From Mycobacterium ahvazicum (lineage in GTDB: Bacteria; Actinomycetota; Actinomycetes; Mycobacteriales; Mycobacteriaceae), in assembly GCF_900176255.2 (NCBI RefSeq), contig NZ_FXEG02000005.1, forward strand, positions 806,001-870,000: 64,000 bases of DNA, in the 5' to 3' direction. The stretch's first letter is position 1; the number at the start of each line of letters is the position of its first letter. The notes below the pieces were generated by a model. It ran no database searches, had not been told where the DNA came from, and saw only the letters and a program-made list of their open reading frames with translations. The translations under genes were made by a program, and so were the position numbers. This document shows, one piece after another, positions 27,191 to 36,849 of the stretch.

Positions 27191-27994
27191 TCAGACCGCG
27201 GCGCTCGATACCCGTCCGCTTTCTGCGCGCTCTGGAAGCAACCGCCCTGCCAGGGTCGCGAAGACCACGCCGATGCTCACCCAGAGCAACAGCTGCGTGC
27301 CCAGCGACAGCAACCTGAATTCGTAGAGGACATCAGCGGGAAAGCCGGGATAGACGATCGCGCCCGAGGCGTCGCGCAACGTTTCGGGCGTCTCGTCGAC
27401 GGTGGGCAGCAGCACCATCACCACCGCGACGGCCACCAGGTATGCCCCGGCGGCGAGCAGCCGTCCGTTCCAGGCACCGAACCGGTCGGTCAACCGCCCG
27501 GCCAGCCATACCGCCGCGATCGCCAGCACCACCGACACCACCACCATCGCCAGGTACCAACCGGTGCGGACCCCGATCGTGTCGGACTGGCCGACGGCCG
27601 GCGGATTCGGCGGATATTTCACGAACGGAACCAGGTACACCGCCACGAACGCGCCGGCCGACAGAAGCAGCGAAAGCTGGCGTGGCGCAGGGCTTCCCGC
27701 ACGACCTGTCAGGCGGGCATACACGACGCAGAACACCACCGCGAGCAATGCGCCCATCGCGAGACCGAAGATCAGCACCCCGAAACCGAGGCCGGGGTTG
27801 GCCTGCACGCCACGGGTGAACAGCTCGGCGCCATGTTCGTGCACGCCGTGGGCGTTCTCGGCGTCGGTTCGACCGTCCTCGAATTCGATCGCGCGGGCAA
27901 TGACGGGTTCGGCACACACGCGGGCGAAGATGAAGGCCAGCACGGCGCCGATTGCGCCCGCCAGCAGCCCGCGTCCGATCAGACGCTTCTCCAC
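27191..27994 (-). CDS. cbtA: predicted cobalt transporter subunit CbtA
   Basis: The 267-residue membrane protein has about five helices (near residues 8-28, 72-95, 108-125, 145-165 and 180-195), plus a C-terminal one. A histidine-containing loop HGVHEHGAELFTRGVQ after the first helix is typical of CbtA. With CbtB it is predicted from comparative genomics to import cobalt under B12 control. It starts 6 bases after cbtB ends, and the histidine phosphatase follows. Confidence 0.85.
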   Translation of the reverse strand: MEKRLIGRGLLAGAIGAVLAFIFARVCAEPVIARAIEFEDGRTDAENAHGVHEHGAELFTRGVQANPGLGFGVLIFGLAMGALLAVVFCVVYARLTGRAGSPAPRQLSLLLSAGAFVAVYLVPFVKYPPNPPAVGQSDTIGVRTGWYLAMVVVSVVLAIAAVWLAGRLTDRFGAWNGRLLAAGAYLVAVAVVMVLLPTVDETPETLRDASGAIVYPGFPADVLYEFRLLSLGTQLLLWVSIGVVFATLAGRLLPERAESGRVSSAAV

Positions 27995-28000
27995 GCCGGG

Positions 28001-28210
28001 TCAGTGGCAGGGGAAGCCGAGGAGATGACGCGCATCGTGCACGAATTCGTGCACATGCGTGTCGCTGCCGAACAGCGACACCGCGCCCTGATCGACACCG
28101 ACGAAGTAAAGAGCCAATAACGCCAGGAAAGCGGTTGCCGCCAACCAGAGCGCGGCATGGGCCGCCGACAAATCAATCGAACGGGTGCCGGTCGTCTCGG
28201 AACTGGACAC
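28001..28210 (-). CDS. cbtB: predicted cobalt transporter subunit CbtB
   Basis: The 69-residue protein has a single membrane helix (about 18-42; AALWLAATAFLALLALYFVG) and a C-terminal histidine-rich tail, THVHEFVHDARHLLGFPCH. The tail is the signature of CbtB and a likely cobalt site. The start is GTG with a strong GAAGGAG ribosome binding site 6-7 bases upstream. It is the first gene after the cobalamin riboswitch on the same strand. Confidence 0.87.
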   Translation of the reverse strand: MSSSETTGTRSIDLSAAHAALWLAATAFLALLALYFVGVDQGAVSLFGSDTHVHEFVHDARHLLGFPCH

Positions 28211-28223
28211 TGTTGACTCCTTC

Positions 28224-28325
28224 TGGGAATGACGCGTCCCACGTTGGTGACGGGTTCCGGGTCTGACTTTCTACAGTGGCGCGACCGTTCTGGAATTCCA
28301 CCAGATTCCATAGCCCGTCGTAAAA
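28224..28325 (-). ncRNA. cobalamin riboswitch (compact type) upstream of cbtB
   Basis: Read on the minus strand, the stretch contains the cobalamin-riboswitch core elements in order: GGTGGAATTCC (28292-28302), GCGCCACTGTAG, then GTCAG (28263-28267). The ends can pair as a P1 stem: GACGGG (28314-28319) with CCCGTC (28249-28254). Immediately downstream is a TGGGA/TCCCA hairpin (28224-28241), directly before the cbtB ribosome binding site. This would suit translational control through an accessory hairpin. The loops contain self-complementary CGCG tetramers that could kiss. The core is short, as in class-II-like aptamers. Confidence 0.85.
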
Positions 28326-28373
28326 ACAGTTAACAGCCGTCAGTCTAAACGGACGGCACGATGGAACAAACAA

Positions 28374-28691
28374 TCACTGCTGCGCGGGGCCGCCACCGTA
28401 GCCGAGCTGGCTGGCCGTGTATTTGGCCCCGTCGGTGACCGGCACCGCCTCGACAGCCGTGCCGTAGGCGCAGATCTCGGTCCAGACGTCGCCGATTTCG
28501 GTGGTGTCGAAGCGCATCGCGATGATGGCGTTGCCGCCGCGGTTGCGTGCCTCGGAAATCAGCCGGCCCTTGCTTGGTTTGGGGCCTCGTTGCGGCTTTC
28601 GGCCAGATCCTTGGTCATCCCCTGCAGCTCCGCGCCGAACATGGCCTTGAAGCCCGCGCCCTGGGAGATCATTGGTGGTGACGATCAGCAC
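28374..28691 (-). pseudogene. YbjQ/UPF0145 family gene, deleted and doubly frameshifted
   Basis: The frame from GTG at 28691 encodes the family start (LIVTTNDLPG) and its conserved end (LISEARNRGGNAIIAMRFDT and WTEICAYGTAV). The middle is out of frame. In another frame the same DNA reads GAGFKAMFGAELQGMTKDLA followed by ESRNEA, the expected central segment. About 28 residues after LPG are missing and a second indel restores the frame near SKGRLIS. The net result is an open but scrambled 105-residue frame, so the native fold is unlikely. Sequencing error is an alternative. It lies between the riboswitch region and the clpC1 terminator. Confidence 0.75.
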
Positions 28692-28717
28692 AGGTAAGCC
28701 CCTGAGCCCTCAGCACA

Positions 28718-28761
28718 GCAAACGGGTGGTTAGTCCGGTCAGAGACTAACCACCCGTTTGC
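28718..28761 (-). terminator. strong hairpin terminator after clpC1
   Basis: Two perfectly complementary 18-base arms (28718-28735 and 28744-28761) flank an 8-base loop, giving a very stable stem just beyond the clpC1 stop. No long U-tract follows, as is common for mycobacterial intrinsic terminators. It also insulates the downstream ybjQ remnant. Confidence 0.8.
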
Positions 28762-28768
28762 GGTAGTG

Positions 28769-31303
<2,535 letters not shown>

Positions 31304-31533
31304 CGGTGGTTACCTGCTCTCCCTCACCATCGGTACTTCATCGTTCTCGGCACAGGGGCCGCCACGCGTACCTGGTGTCCACTGTAATGGTCGGCCCGTC
31401 CGGGTTCTAACCTTGCGGTGCCTTGCCGTTCGGGCCTGGTCCGCTCCGTGGCGGGGAATCCCTGTCACGACGGAGCCATAGCTGGAGAAACGAGACTAAC
31501 CATAAAATCGTTTCCCCCGAGCGCCGATGATCG

Positions 31534-31550
31534 TTTCGCCGCCAGCGAAA
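31534..31550 (-). promoter_or_regulatory. ClgR-like operator upstream of clpC1
   Basis: On the minus strand the site reads TTTCGCTGGCGGCGAAA, with perfect 6-base arms around a 5-base centre. It fits the corynebacterial ClgR consensus built on CGC-n5-GCG, with one deviation in the centre. ClgR is known to activate clp genes including clpC1 in M. tuberculosis. The site lies about 230 bases upstream of the start codon. Confidence 0.55.
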
Positions 31551-31554
31551 ACAG

Positions 31555-31589
31555 AACCGGCGCCCAGGCCTTGCGACCGGGCGCCGGTT
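31555..31589 (-). terminator. hairpin terminator after lsr2
   Basis: Perfect 11-base arms (31555-31565 and 31579-31589, AACCGGCGCCC and its complement) with a 13-base loop lie 10 bases beyond the lsr2 stop. The GC-rich stem without a long U-tract fits a mycobacterial intrinsic terminator. Confidence 0.7.
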
Positions 31590-31598
31590 AACGCTTTG

Positions 31599-31916
31599 TT
31601 AGGTGGCCGCGTGGAATGCGTCGATCACGTCCGCCGGGATACGCCCGCGCGTCGACACGTTGTGTCCATTTCGGCGGGCCCATTCGCGGATCGCGGCGCT
31701 CTGCTCGCGGTCGATGCCGGAACGCCCCCGACGACGACCCCCGACGCGGCGGCCGGCTGCCACCCACTGCTTCAGATCACCGCGGAGTTTCGCCGCATTC
31801 TTCGTTGAAAGATCAATCTCATAGGTCACCCCGTCAAGCCCGAATTCGACGGTTTCGTCGGCGGCACCCGCACCGTCGAAATCGTCAACCAAGGTGACGG
31901 TGACTTTTTTCGCCAT
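31599..31916 (-). CDS. lsr2: nucleoid-associated protein Lsr2
   Basis: The 105-residue protein is a H-NS-like silencer that bridges AT-rich DNA. The N-terminal dimerisation domain starts MAKKVTVTLVDDFDG. The C-terminal DNA-binding domain contains the AT-hook-like RGR in NVSTRGRIPADVIDAFHAA. It is near-identical to Rv3597c. The ATG after a GAGGG ribosome binding site is chosen. It has its own terminator, and a 118-base gap separates it from the upstream lysS. Confidence 0.97.
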   Translation of the reverse strand: MAKKVTVTLVDDFDGAGAADETVEFGLDGVTYEIDLSTKNAAKLRGDLKQWVAAGRRVGGRRRGRSGIDREQSAAIREWARRNGHNVSTRGRIPADVIDAFHAAT

Positions 31917-32034
31917 TAGCTTACCCTCGCGTTCTTCCTGAGCAGTTGCTGGGCAGTTTGGACCCACTCCCCGGTCACTAATCTGCCATATGAACGCAGC
32001 ATACTCAATCTGAGCGCAACGCAGCGTTGGGCTT

Positions 32035-33534
32035 TCAGCTGGAGTGCGGTCGAACAATCGGGAACAAAACTGTCTCTCTAATTGACAGGCCGGTCAAAGT
32101 CATCAACAACCGGTCGATACCCATTCCCGTTCCGGTGGTTGGCGGCATCCCATACTCGAGCGCCGCGAGAAAGTCTTCATCAAGCACCATGGCCTCGTCG
32201 TCACCGGCCGCGGCGGCGCGCGCCTGTTCGGCGAATCGTTCGCGCTGCACGACCGGATCATTTAATTCGGAGTACCCGGTGGCCAGTTCCACTCCGCGCA
32301 CATACAGATCCCACTTCTCGGTCACACCCGAGATGCTGCGGTGCTGTCGAGTCAAAGGTGTTGTCTCGACAGGGAAATCCTTGACGAACGTCGGCGCGGT
32401 CAGCGTATTACCCACCGCGTGCTCCCATAATTCTTCGACGAGCTTGCCGTGTCCGTAGCCGCGATCCTCGGGTATCTCGACTCCCAGCCGGTCCGCGATG
32501 GTCCACAGCCGCTCGACCGTGGTCTGCGGTGTGATCTCTTCACCGAGTGCCGCTGACAGCGACGGATACATTTGTATCGACGCCCATTCTCCGTCTATGT
32601 CGTAGACACTGCCATCTGGCAACGAGAGTTGTCGGGTACCGATCGCCTCGTCGGCCACCTCTTGAATAAGCTCTCGCGTGACGAGTGCCGAATCGTCATA
32701 GGTTCCGTACGTCTGGTACGTCTCCAACATCGAGAATTCCGGAGAATGCGTCGAATCAGAACCTTCGTTTCTGAAGACGCGATTTAGCTCGAAGACCTTG
32801 TCGAATCCACCGACGATGCATCGCTTGAGGAACAGTTCCGGTGCGATCCTCAGGTAGAGATCGATGTCAAGCGCATTGGAATGTGTGATGAACGGCCGAG
32901 CAGCGGCGCCACCCGCCAACGTCTGCAAGATTGGTGTTTCGACTTCGAGAAACCCACGCCGTTCCAGCGCGTTGCGTATGGCGCGGACAACGGCGATTCG
33001 CTGCCTTGCCACCTCGCGCGCTTGGGGGCGCACGATCAGGTCGACATAACGCTGCCGCACCCGCGATTCCTCGCTCATATCCTTGTGCGCGACGGGCAGC
33101 GGCCGCAGCGACTTGGCTGCGATCCGCCAGGAATCGGCAAGCACGGACAATTCGCCGCGTCGTGAGCTGATCACGTTGCCGTGCACATAGACGATGTCGC
33201 CGAGGTCGACATCGGCTTTCCACGCGTCCAGCGAATCCTGGCCGACCTTGTCCAGGCTGATCATTACCTGCAGCGTGGCGCCGTCACCGTCTTGCAGCGT
33301 CGCAAAACACAATTTGCCGGAATTGCGGGCGAAGATGACCCGTCCCGCCACACCGACGATGTCGTCGGTCGCGGTGTCGACCGCCAGGTCGGGGTATGCG
33401 GCGCGGACCTGTGCCAGCGTGTGGGTGCGTTCGATGGCCACCGGGTAGGGGTCATGCCCCTCGGCCAACAGACGAGCGCGCTTATCCCGGCGAATCCGGA
33501 ACTGCTCGGGGAGGTCTTGATCGGCGGCACTCAC
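32035..33534 (-). CDS. lysS: lysyl-tRNA synthetase (class II)
   Basis: The 499-residue enzyme charges tRNA-Lys. An N-terminal OB-fold anticodon-binding domain (about 50-150) precedes the class II catalytic core with motif 2 (FELNRVFRNEGSDSTHSPEF) and motif 3 (GTGMGIDRLLMTLTG). The GTG start giving SAADQDLPEQFRIRRDKR fits the family, and a longer frame upstream is probably non-coding. It corresponds to the Rv3598c copy, which lacks the membrane domain of LysX. Confidence 0.93.
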   Translation of the reverse strand: MSAADQDLPEQFRIRRDKRARLLAEGHDPYPVAIERTHTLAQVRAAYPDLAVDTATDDIVGVAGRVIFARNSGKLCFATLQDGDGATLQVMISLDKVGQDSLDAWKADVDLGDIVYVHGNVISSRRGELSVLADSWRIAAKSLRPLPVAHKDMSEESRVRQRYVDLIVRPQAREVARQRIAVVRAIRNALERRGFLEVETPILQTLAGGAAARPFITHSNALDIDLYLRIAPELFLKRCIVGGFDKVFELNRVFRNEGSDSTHSPEFSMLETYQTYGTYDDSALVTRELIQEVADEAIGTRQLSLPDGSVYDIDGEWASIQMYPSLSAALGEEITPQTTVERLWTIADRLGVEIPEDRGYGHGKLVEELWEHAVGNTLTAPTFVKDFPVETTPLTRQHRSISGVTEKWDLYVRGVELATGYSELNDPVVQRERFAEQARAAAAGDDEAMVLDEDFLAALEYGMPPTTGTGMGIDRLLMTLTGLSIRETVLFPIVRPHSS

Positions 33535-33649
33535 GACGTGCCAGCTTAAATGACATCGCGGCGGGCCCGCCGCAGGTGTCGGGAGTGCGCTGGTGGCTTC
33601 GAGTGTGCTGCCAGGGCGCCGTACGCGCACACTCGCGGCTAGAGAAAAG

Positions 33650-34465
33650 TCAGCGTGCGGTTTTCAGCCGGCCGCGCTGGGCGTCGCGGTTGCGCTCGAA
33701 GACCAGTCGCAGCCCGTGCAGCGTCAGATGCCGGTCGTATTGGGCGACGGTCTGCAGCTCGGACAGCAGCAGCGGCGCGGTGTGGCCGGTCGCCACGATC
33801 ACCACGTCGTCGCCGGAAAAGCCGTCGACGTCTTCGCGAATGCGCCCCACCAGGCCGTCGACCAGTCCGGCGAAACCGAACACCGCGCCGGCCTGCATGC
33901 ACTCGACGGTGTTCTTGCCGACCACCGATCGGGGCCGGGACAGCTCGACCCGGCGCAGCGCGGCAGAGCGGGCCGCGGCGGCATCCGAGGAGACCTGTAT
34001 TCCGGGCGCGATGGCGCCGCCGAGGAACTCGCCCTTGGCCGACACCACGTCCACACAGATCGACGATCCGAAGTCGACGACGATGCAGGGTTTACCGAAT
34101 TTCTGAAAGGCCGCCAGGCAATTGACGATCCGGTCGGCGCCCACTTCTTTCGGATTGTCGACCAGCAGCGGGATCCCGGTCCGCACGCCGGGCTCGATCA
34201 GCACGTGCGGCACCGACGGCCAGTACTGGTCGAGCATGACCCGCACCTCGTGCAGCACCGACGGCACGGTGGACAGCGCCGCGGCCCCGGTCAACTGCTC
34301 GGAGTCGTCGCCGATCAGGCCGTCGATGGTCAGGGCTAGTTCGTCCGCGGTGACCTCGGACTCGGTGCGGATCCGCCACTGCTGCACGACTTTTGCGTGC
34401 TCCTTGGCGCCGGACAGCAGCCCGACGACGGTGTGCGTGTTGCGGACGTCGATCGCCAGCAGCAC
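33650..34465 (-). CDS. coaX: type III pantothenate kinase
   Basis: The 271-residue ASKHA-fold protein phosphorylates pantothenate, the first step of CoA synthesis, with no feedback inhibition in type III enzymes. The N-terminal P-loop-like MLLAIDVRNTHTVVGL and central VDFGSSICVDVVS and GGAIAPGIQ motifs are diagnostic. In M. tuberculosis the type I enzyme CoaA is the essential one and CoaX appears inactive, so its activity here is uncertain. It lies 2 bases after panD. Confidence 0.9.
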   Translation of the reverse strand: MLLAIDVRNTHTVVGLLSGAKEHAKVVQQWRIRTESEVTADELALTIDGLIGDDSEQLTGAAALSTVPSVLHEVRVMLDQYWPSVPHVLIEPGVRTGIPLLVDNPKEVGADRIVNCLAAFQKFGKPCIVVDFGSSICVDVVSAKGEFLGGAIAPGIQVSSDAAAARSAALRRVELSRPRSVVGKNTVECMQAGAVFGFAGLVDGLVGRIREDVDGFSGDDVVIVATGHTAPLLLSELQTVAQYDRHLTLHGLRLVFERNRDAQRGRLKTAR

Positions 34466-34467
34466 GG

Positions 34468-34887
34468 CTATCGCGCGCCCATCCGGGGATTGAGTAGTTC
34501 AGCCGCATTATCGGGCACGAATGCCGGGTCGCTGCCCAGGTCGATCTGCTTGTTATCGGCGTCGACGAAGACGATGCGCGGCTGGTAGGCACGCGCCTGC
34601 GCATCCTCCATCGTGCCGTAGGCGATCAGGATCACCAGGTCGCCGGGGTGCACGAGATGTGCTGCCGCACCGTTGATTCCAATGATGCCGGTGCCACGCT
34701 CGCCGGTGATCGCGTAGGTGACGAGGCGGGCGCCGTTGTCGATGTCCACGATGGTCACCTGTTCACCCTCGAGCAGGTCGGCCGCGTCCATCAGGTCGGC
34801 GTCGATCGTCACCGAGCCGACGTAGTGCAGATCAGCCTGCGTGACAGTGGCGCGGTGGATCTTCGATTTCAGCATCGTGCGAAACAT
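34468..34887 (-). CDS. panD: aspartate 1-decarboxylase
   Basis: The 139-residue proenzyme makes beta-alanine for pantothenate. The self-cleavage site that yields the pyruvoyl cofactor is visible as Gly24-Ser25 in HYVGSVTID. The long disordered C-terminus is the region affected by pyrazinoic acid in M. tuberculosis. It overlaps panC by one base. The ATG giving MFRTMLKSKIHRATV is the conserved start. Confidence 0.95.
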   Translation of the reverse strand: MFRTMLKSKIHRATVTQADLHYVGSVTIDADLMDAADLLEGEQVTIVDIDNGARLVTYAITGERGTGIIGINGAAAHLVHPGDLVILIAYGTMEDAQARAYQPRIVFVDADNKQIDLGSDPAFVPDNAAELLNPRMGAR

Positions 34888-35825
34888 CAATTCCTCCAAG
34901 GTGATTCAACATGCCCGTCCGGCCCCCCAGGGGTGCCGGCGAGATTACCGATTTGGATTGCAACGTTGTCCAGCAGTCTCGTGGTGCCCAGCCGGGCGGC
35001 GACCAGCAGCCGGCCGGCACCCCCGAGAGGATCCGGCCCCAGCTCGGTGCCGCGCAACACCAGGTAGTCGAGCGCGACGGAGGGCGCGGCGTCGAGCACC
35101 GCGCGGGCCGCGTCCAGCGCGGCCTGGACACCATGTGCCGCCGCGTGCGCCCCGGCTGTCAGCGCCGCCGAGAGGACCACGGCCAGTTCACGCTGCTCGC
35201 TGTCGAGGTAGCGATTGCGCGACGACATCGCCAGCCCGTCGGGTTCCCGGACGATCGGCACACCGACGATTTGCACGTCGACGTTCAGATCGGCAACCAT
35301 CTGCCGGATCAGCACCAGTTGCTGGTAATCCTTCTCGCCGAAGAAAGCGCGGTCCGGGCGCACGATCTGCAGCAGCTTGCACACCACCGTCAGCATTCCC
35401 GCGAAATGCGTTGGTCGCGAAGCACCTTCGAGTTCGCCGGCCAACGGCCCGGGCTGCACCGTGGTGCGCATGCCGTCCGGATACATCGCCGCGGCGGTGG
35501 GGGCGAACACGATCTCGACGCCTTCACCGCGTAGTAGCTCCAGGTCGGCGTCGAGCGTGCGCGGGTAGGCGTCGAGGTCTTCCCCGGCACCGAACTGCAA
35601 CGGATTCACGAAGATCGAAACCACCACCACCGAACCGGGCACCCGCTTGGCGGCGCGCACCAGGGCCAGATGCCCGTCGTGCAGTGCGCCCATCGTCGGC
35701 ACCAGCATCACCCGGCGGCCGGTGTGGCGCAGCGCGCGGCTGACGTCCGATACCTCGCGTGGTGCCGAGTAGACGTTGAGTTTGCCGGGTGTGAAGGCCG
35801 GTGGCCGGACCGTCATCGCGTTCAT
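34887..35825 (-). CDS. panC: pantothenate synthetase
   Basis: The 312-residue enzyme joins pantoate and beta-alanine with ATP. The nucleotide-binding signature MGALHDGHLALV, the DRAFFGEKDYQQL segment and SSRNRYL are characteristic. It is coupled to both neighbours: a 4-base overlap with the DUF2520 gene and a 1-base overlap with panD. Together with coaX this forms a pantothenate/CoA operon. Confidence 0.95.
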   Translation of the reverse strand: MNAMTVRPPAFTPGKLNVYSAPREVSDVSRALRHTGRRVMLVPTMGALHDGHLALVRAAKRVPGSVVVVSIFVNPLQFGAGEDLDAYPRTLDADLELLRGEGVEIVFAPTAAAMYPDGMRTTVQPGPLAGELEGASRPTHFAGMLTVVCKLLQIVRPDRAFFGEKDYQQLVLIRQMVADLNVDVQIVGVPIVREPDGLAMSSRNRYLDSEQRELAVVLSAALTAGAHAAAHGVQAALDAARAVLDAAPSVALDYLVLRGTELGPDPLGGAGRLLVAARLGTTRLLDNVAIQIGNLAGTPGGPDGHVESPWRN

Positions 35826-36733
35826 CGCGCCAGCACCTCGAGGACGGCCTCGGGAGCGTGGGCGCGCTGCGCGGTGCGCAGTGCGTTGACCCGGTAGGCC
35901 TGGGCCAGTTCCGGATCCACCAGCGTGAGCGCGCGCAGATGGTCGGCGACCGCGGCGGCGTCACCGCGGGCGACCGGACCGGTGAGCGCGGCCTGCCCGC
36001 GCTGCAGCGTGTTCTCCAGCGCCGCCCGGGCCAGTGGGCCGACGATGCGTTCGGCGAGGCCCCCGGGCTGCTCGTCGATGGTTTGTTGCCCGAGCAGCTC
36101 GCTGCCCCGCAGCGCGGCCCGCAACGCGTCGAGCGCGTCGGCGAGCACGGCGACGATGTGGTTGCCCGCGTGAGCCAGGGCGGCGTGGTACAGGACGCGC
36201 GCCTGCTCGGGGACGCAGAACGGCTCGCCGCCCATCTCCAGCACCAGCGACTGGCCGATCGCCTGGCCGACCTCGTCGGTCGCGGTGATGCCGAAGCAGG
36301 TGTCGGGCAGCCGGCTGATGTCCTCGTCGGAGCCGGTGAACGTCATCGCCGGGTGAATCGCCAGCGGTATGCAGCCGTGCTGCGTCAGCGGCGCCAGAAT
36401 CCCGACGCCGTTGGCTCCCGACGTGTGCACGACGATCGTGCCGGGCCGCACCGCGGAGGTGGCGGCCAGTCCGGACACCAGGCCGGCGAGTTCGCTGTCG
36501 GGAACCGCCAACAGCAGCAGTTCGGCCGCCGCTGCCACGTCGGGCGGGGAGGCCACCGTGGTGTCCGGCAATCGGTGGGCCGCCCGCTGGCGCGACGCGT
36601 GGGAGATCGCACTGCACGCCACCACGACGTGCTCAGCGCGCTCCAGCGCCACACCCAGGGCGGTACCCACCCGGCCAGCCGAAATGATCCCCACCTTGAG
36701 CCTGGCCGGGCGTAAACCGTCGAACTGCTCCAT
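35822..36733 (-). CDS. Rossmann-like / DUF2520 oxidoreductase (Rv3603c-like)
   Basis: The 303-residue protein has an N-terminal NAD(P)-binding Rossmann start (KVGIISAGRVGTALGVALE) and a helical DUF2520 C-terminal domain containing HPAMTFTG and ALAHAGNHIV. It resembles 6-phosphogluconate/ketopantoate-reductase-like dehydrogenases. Strict coupling to panC (4-base overlap) suggests a role in pantoate supply, such as ketopantoate reduction, but this is inference. I chose the ATG giving MEQFDGLRPARLK; an ATG or near start at 36748 is also in frame. Confidence 0.8.
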   Translation of the reverse strand: MEQFDGLRPARLKVGIISAGRVGTALGVALERAEHVVVACSAISHASRQRAAHRLPDTTVASPPDVAAAAELLLLAVPDSELAGLVSGLAATSAVRPGTIVVHTSGANGVGILAPLTQHGCIPLAIHPAMTFTGSDEDISRLPDTCFGITATDEVGQAIGQSLVLEMGGEPFCVPEQARVLYHAALAHAGNHIVAVLADALDALRAALRGSELLGQQTIDEQPGGLAERIVGPLARAALENTLQRGQAALTGPVARGDAAAVADHLRALTLVDPELAQAYRVNALRTAQRAHAPEAVLEVLAR

Positions 36734-36849
36734 CGCAGACGACCTCACAATGTTGATTCGTTCGTTCCAGTCCCAGCTACCGGGTACCGGACGGTCATCA
36801 AGACTCTAGTCGATTCAGGACACGGCCCCAATGTGAGGAATGTCCCAGC

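Larger units (their letters stand above)
31304..31598. other. clpC1 promoter region and lsr2 3' flank
   Basis: This 295-base gap carries no supportable gene. It holds the lsr2 terminator hairpin (31555-31589), the ClgR-like palindrome (31534-31550) and, on the minus strand downstream of it, an AT-rich TTATGGTTAGTCT stretch that may contain the clpC1 -10 element. The rest is an unremarkable 5' leader of clpC1. Confidence 0.5.
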
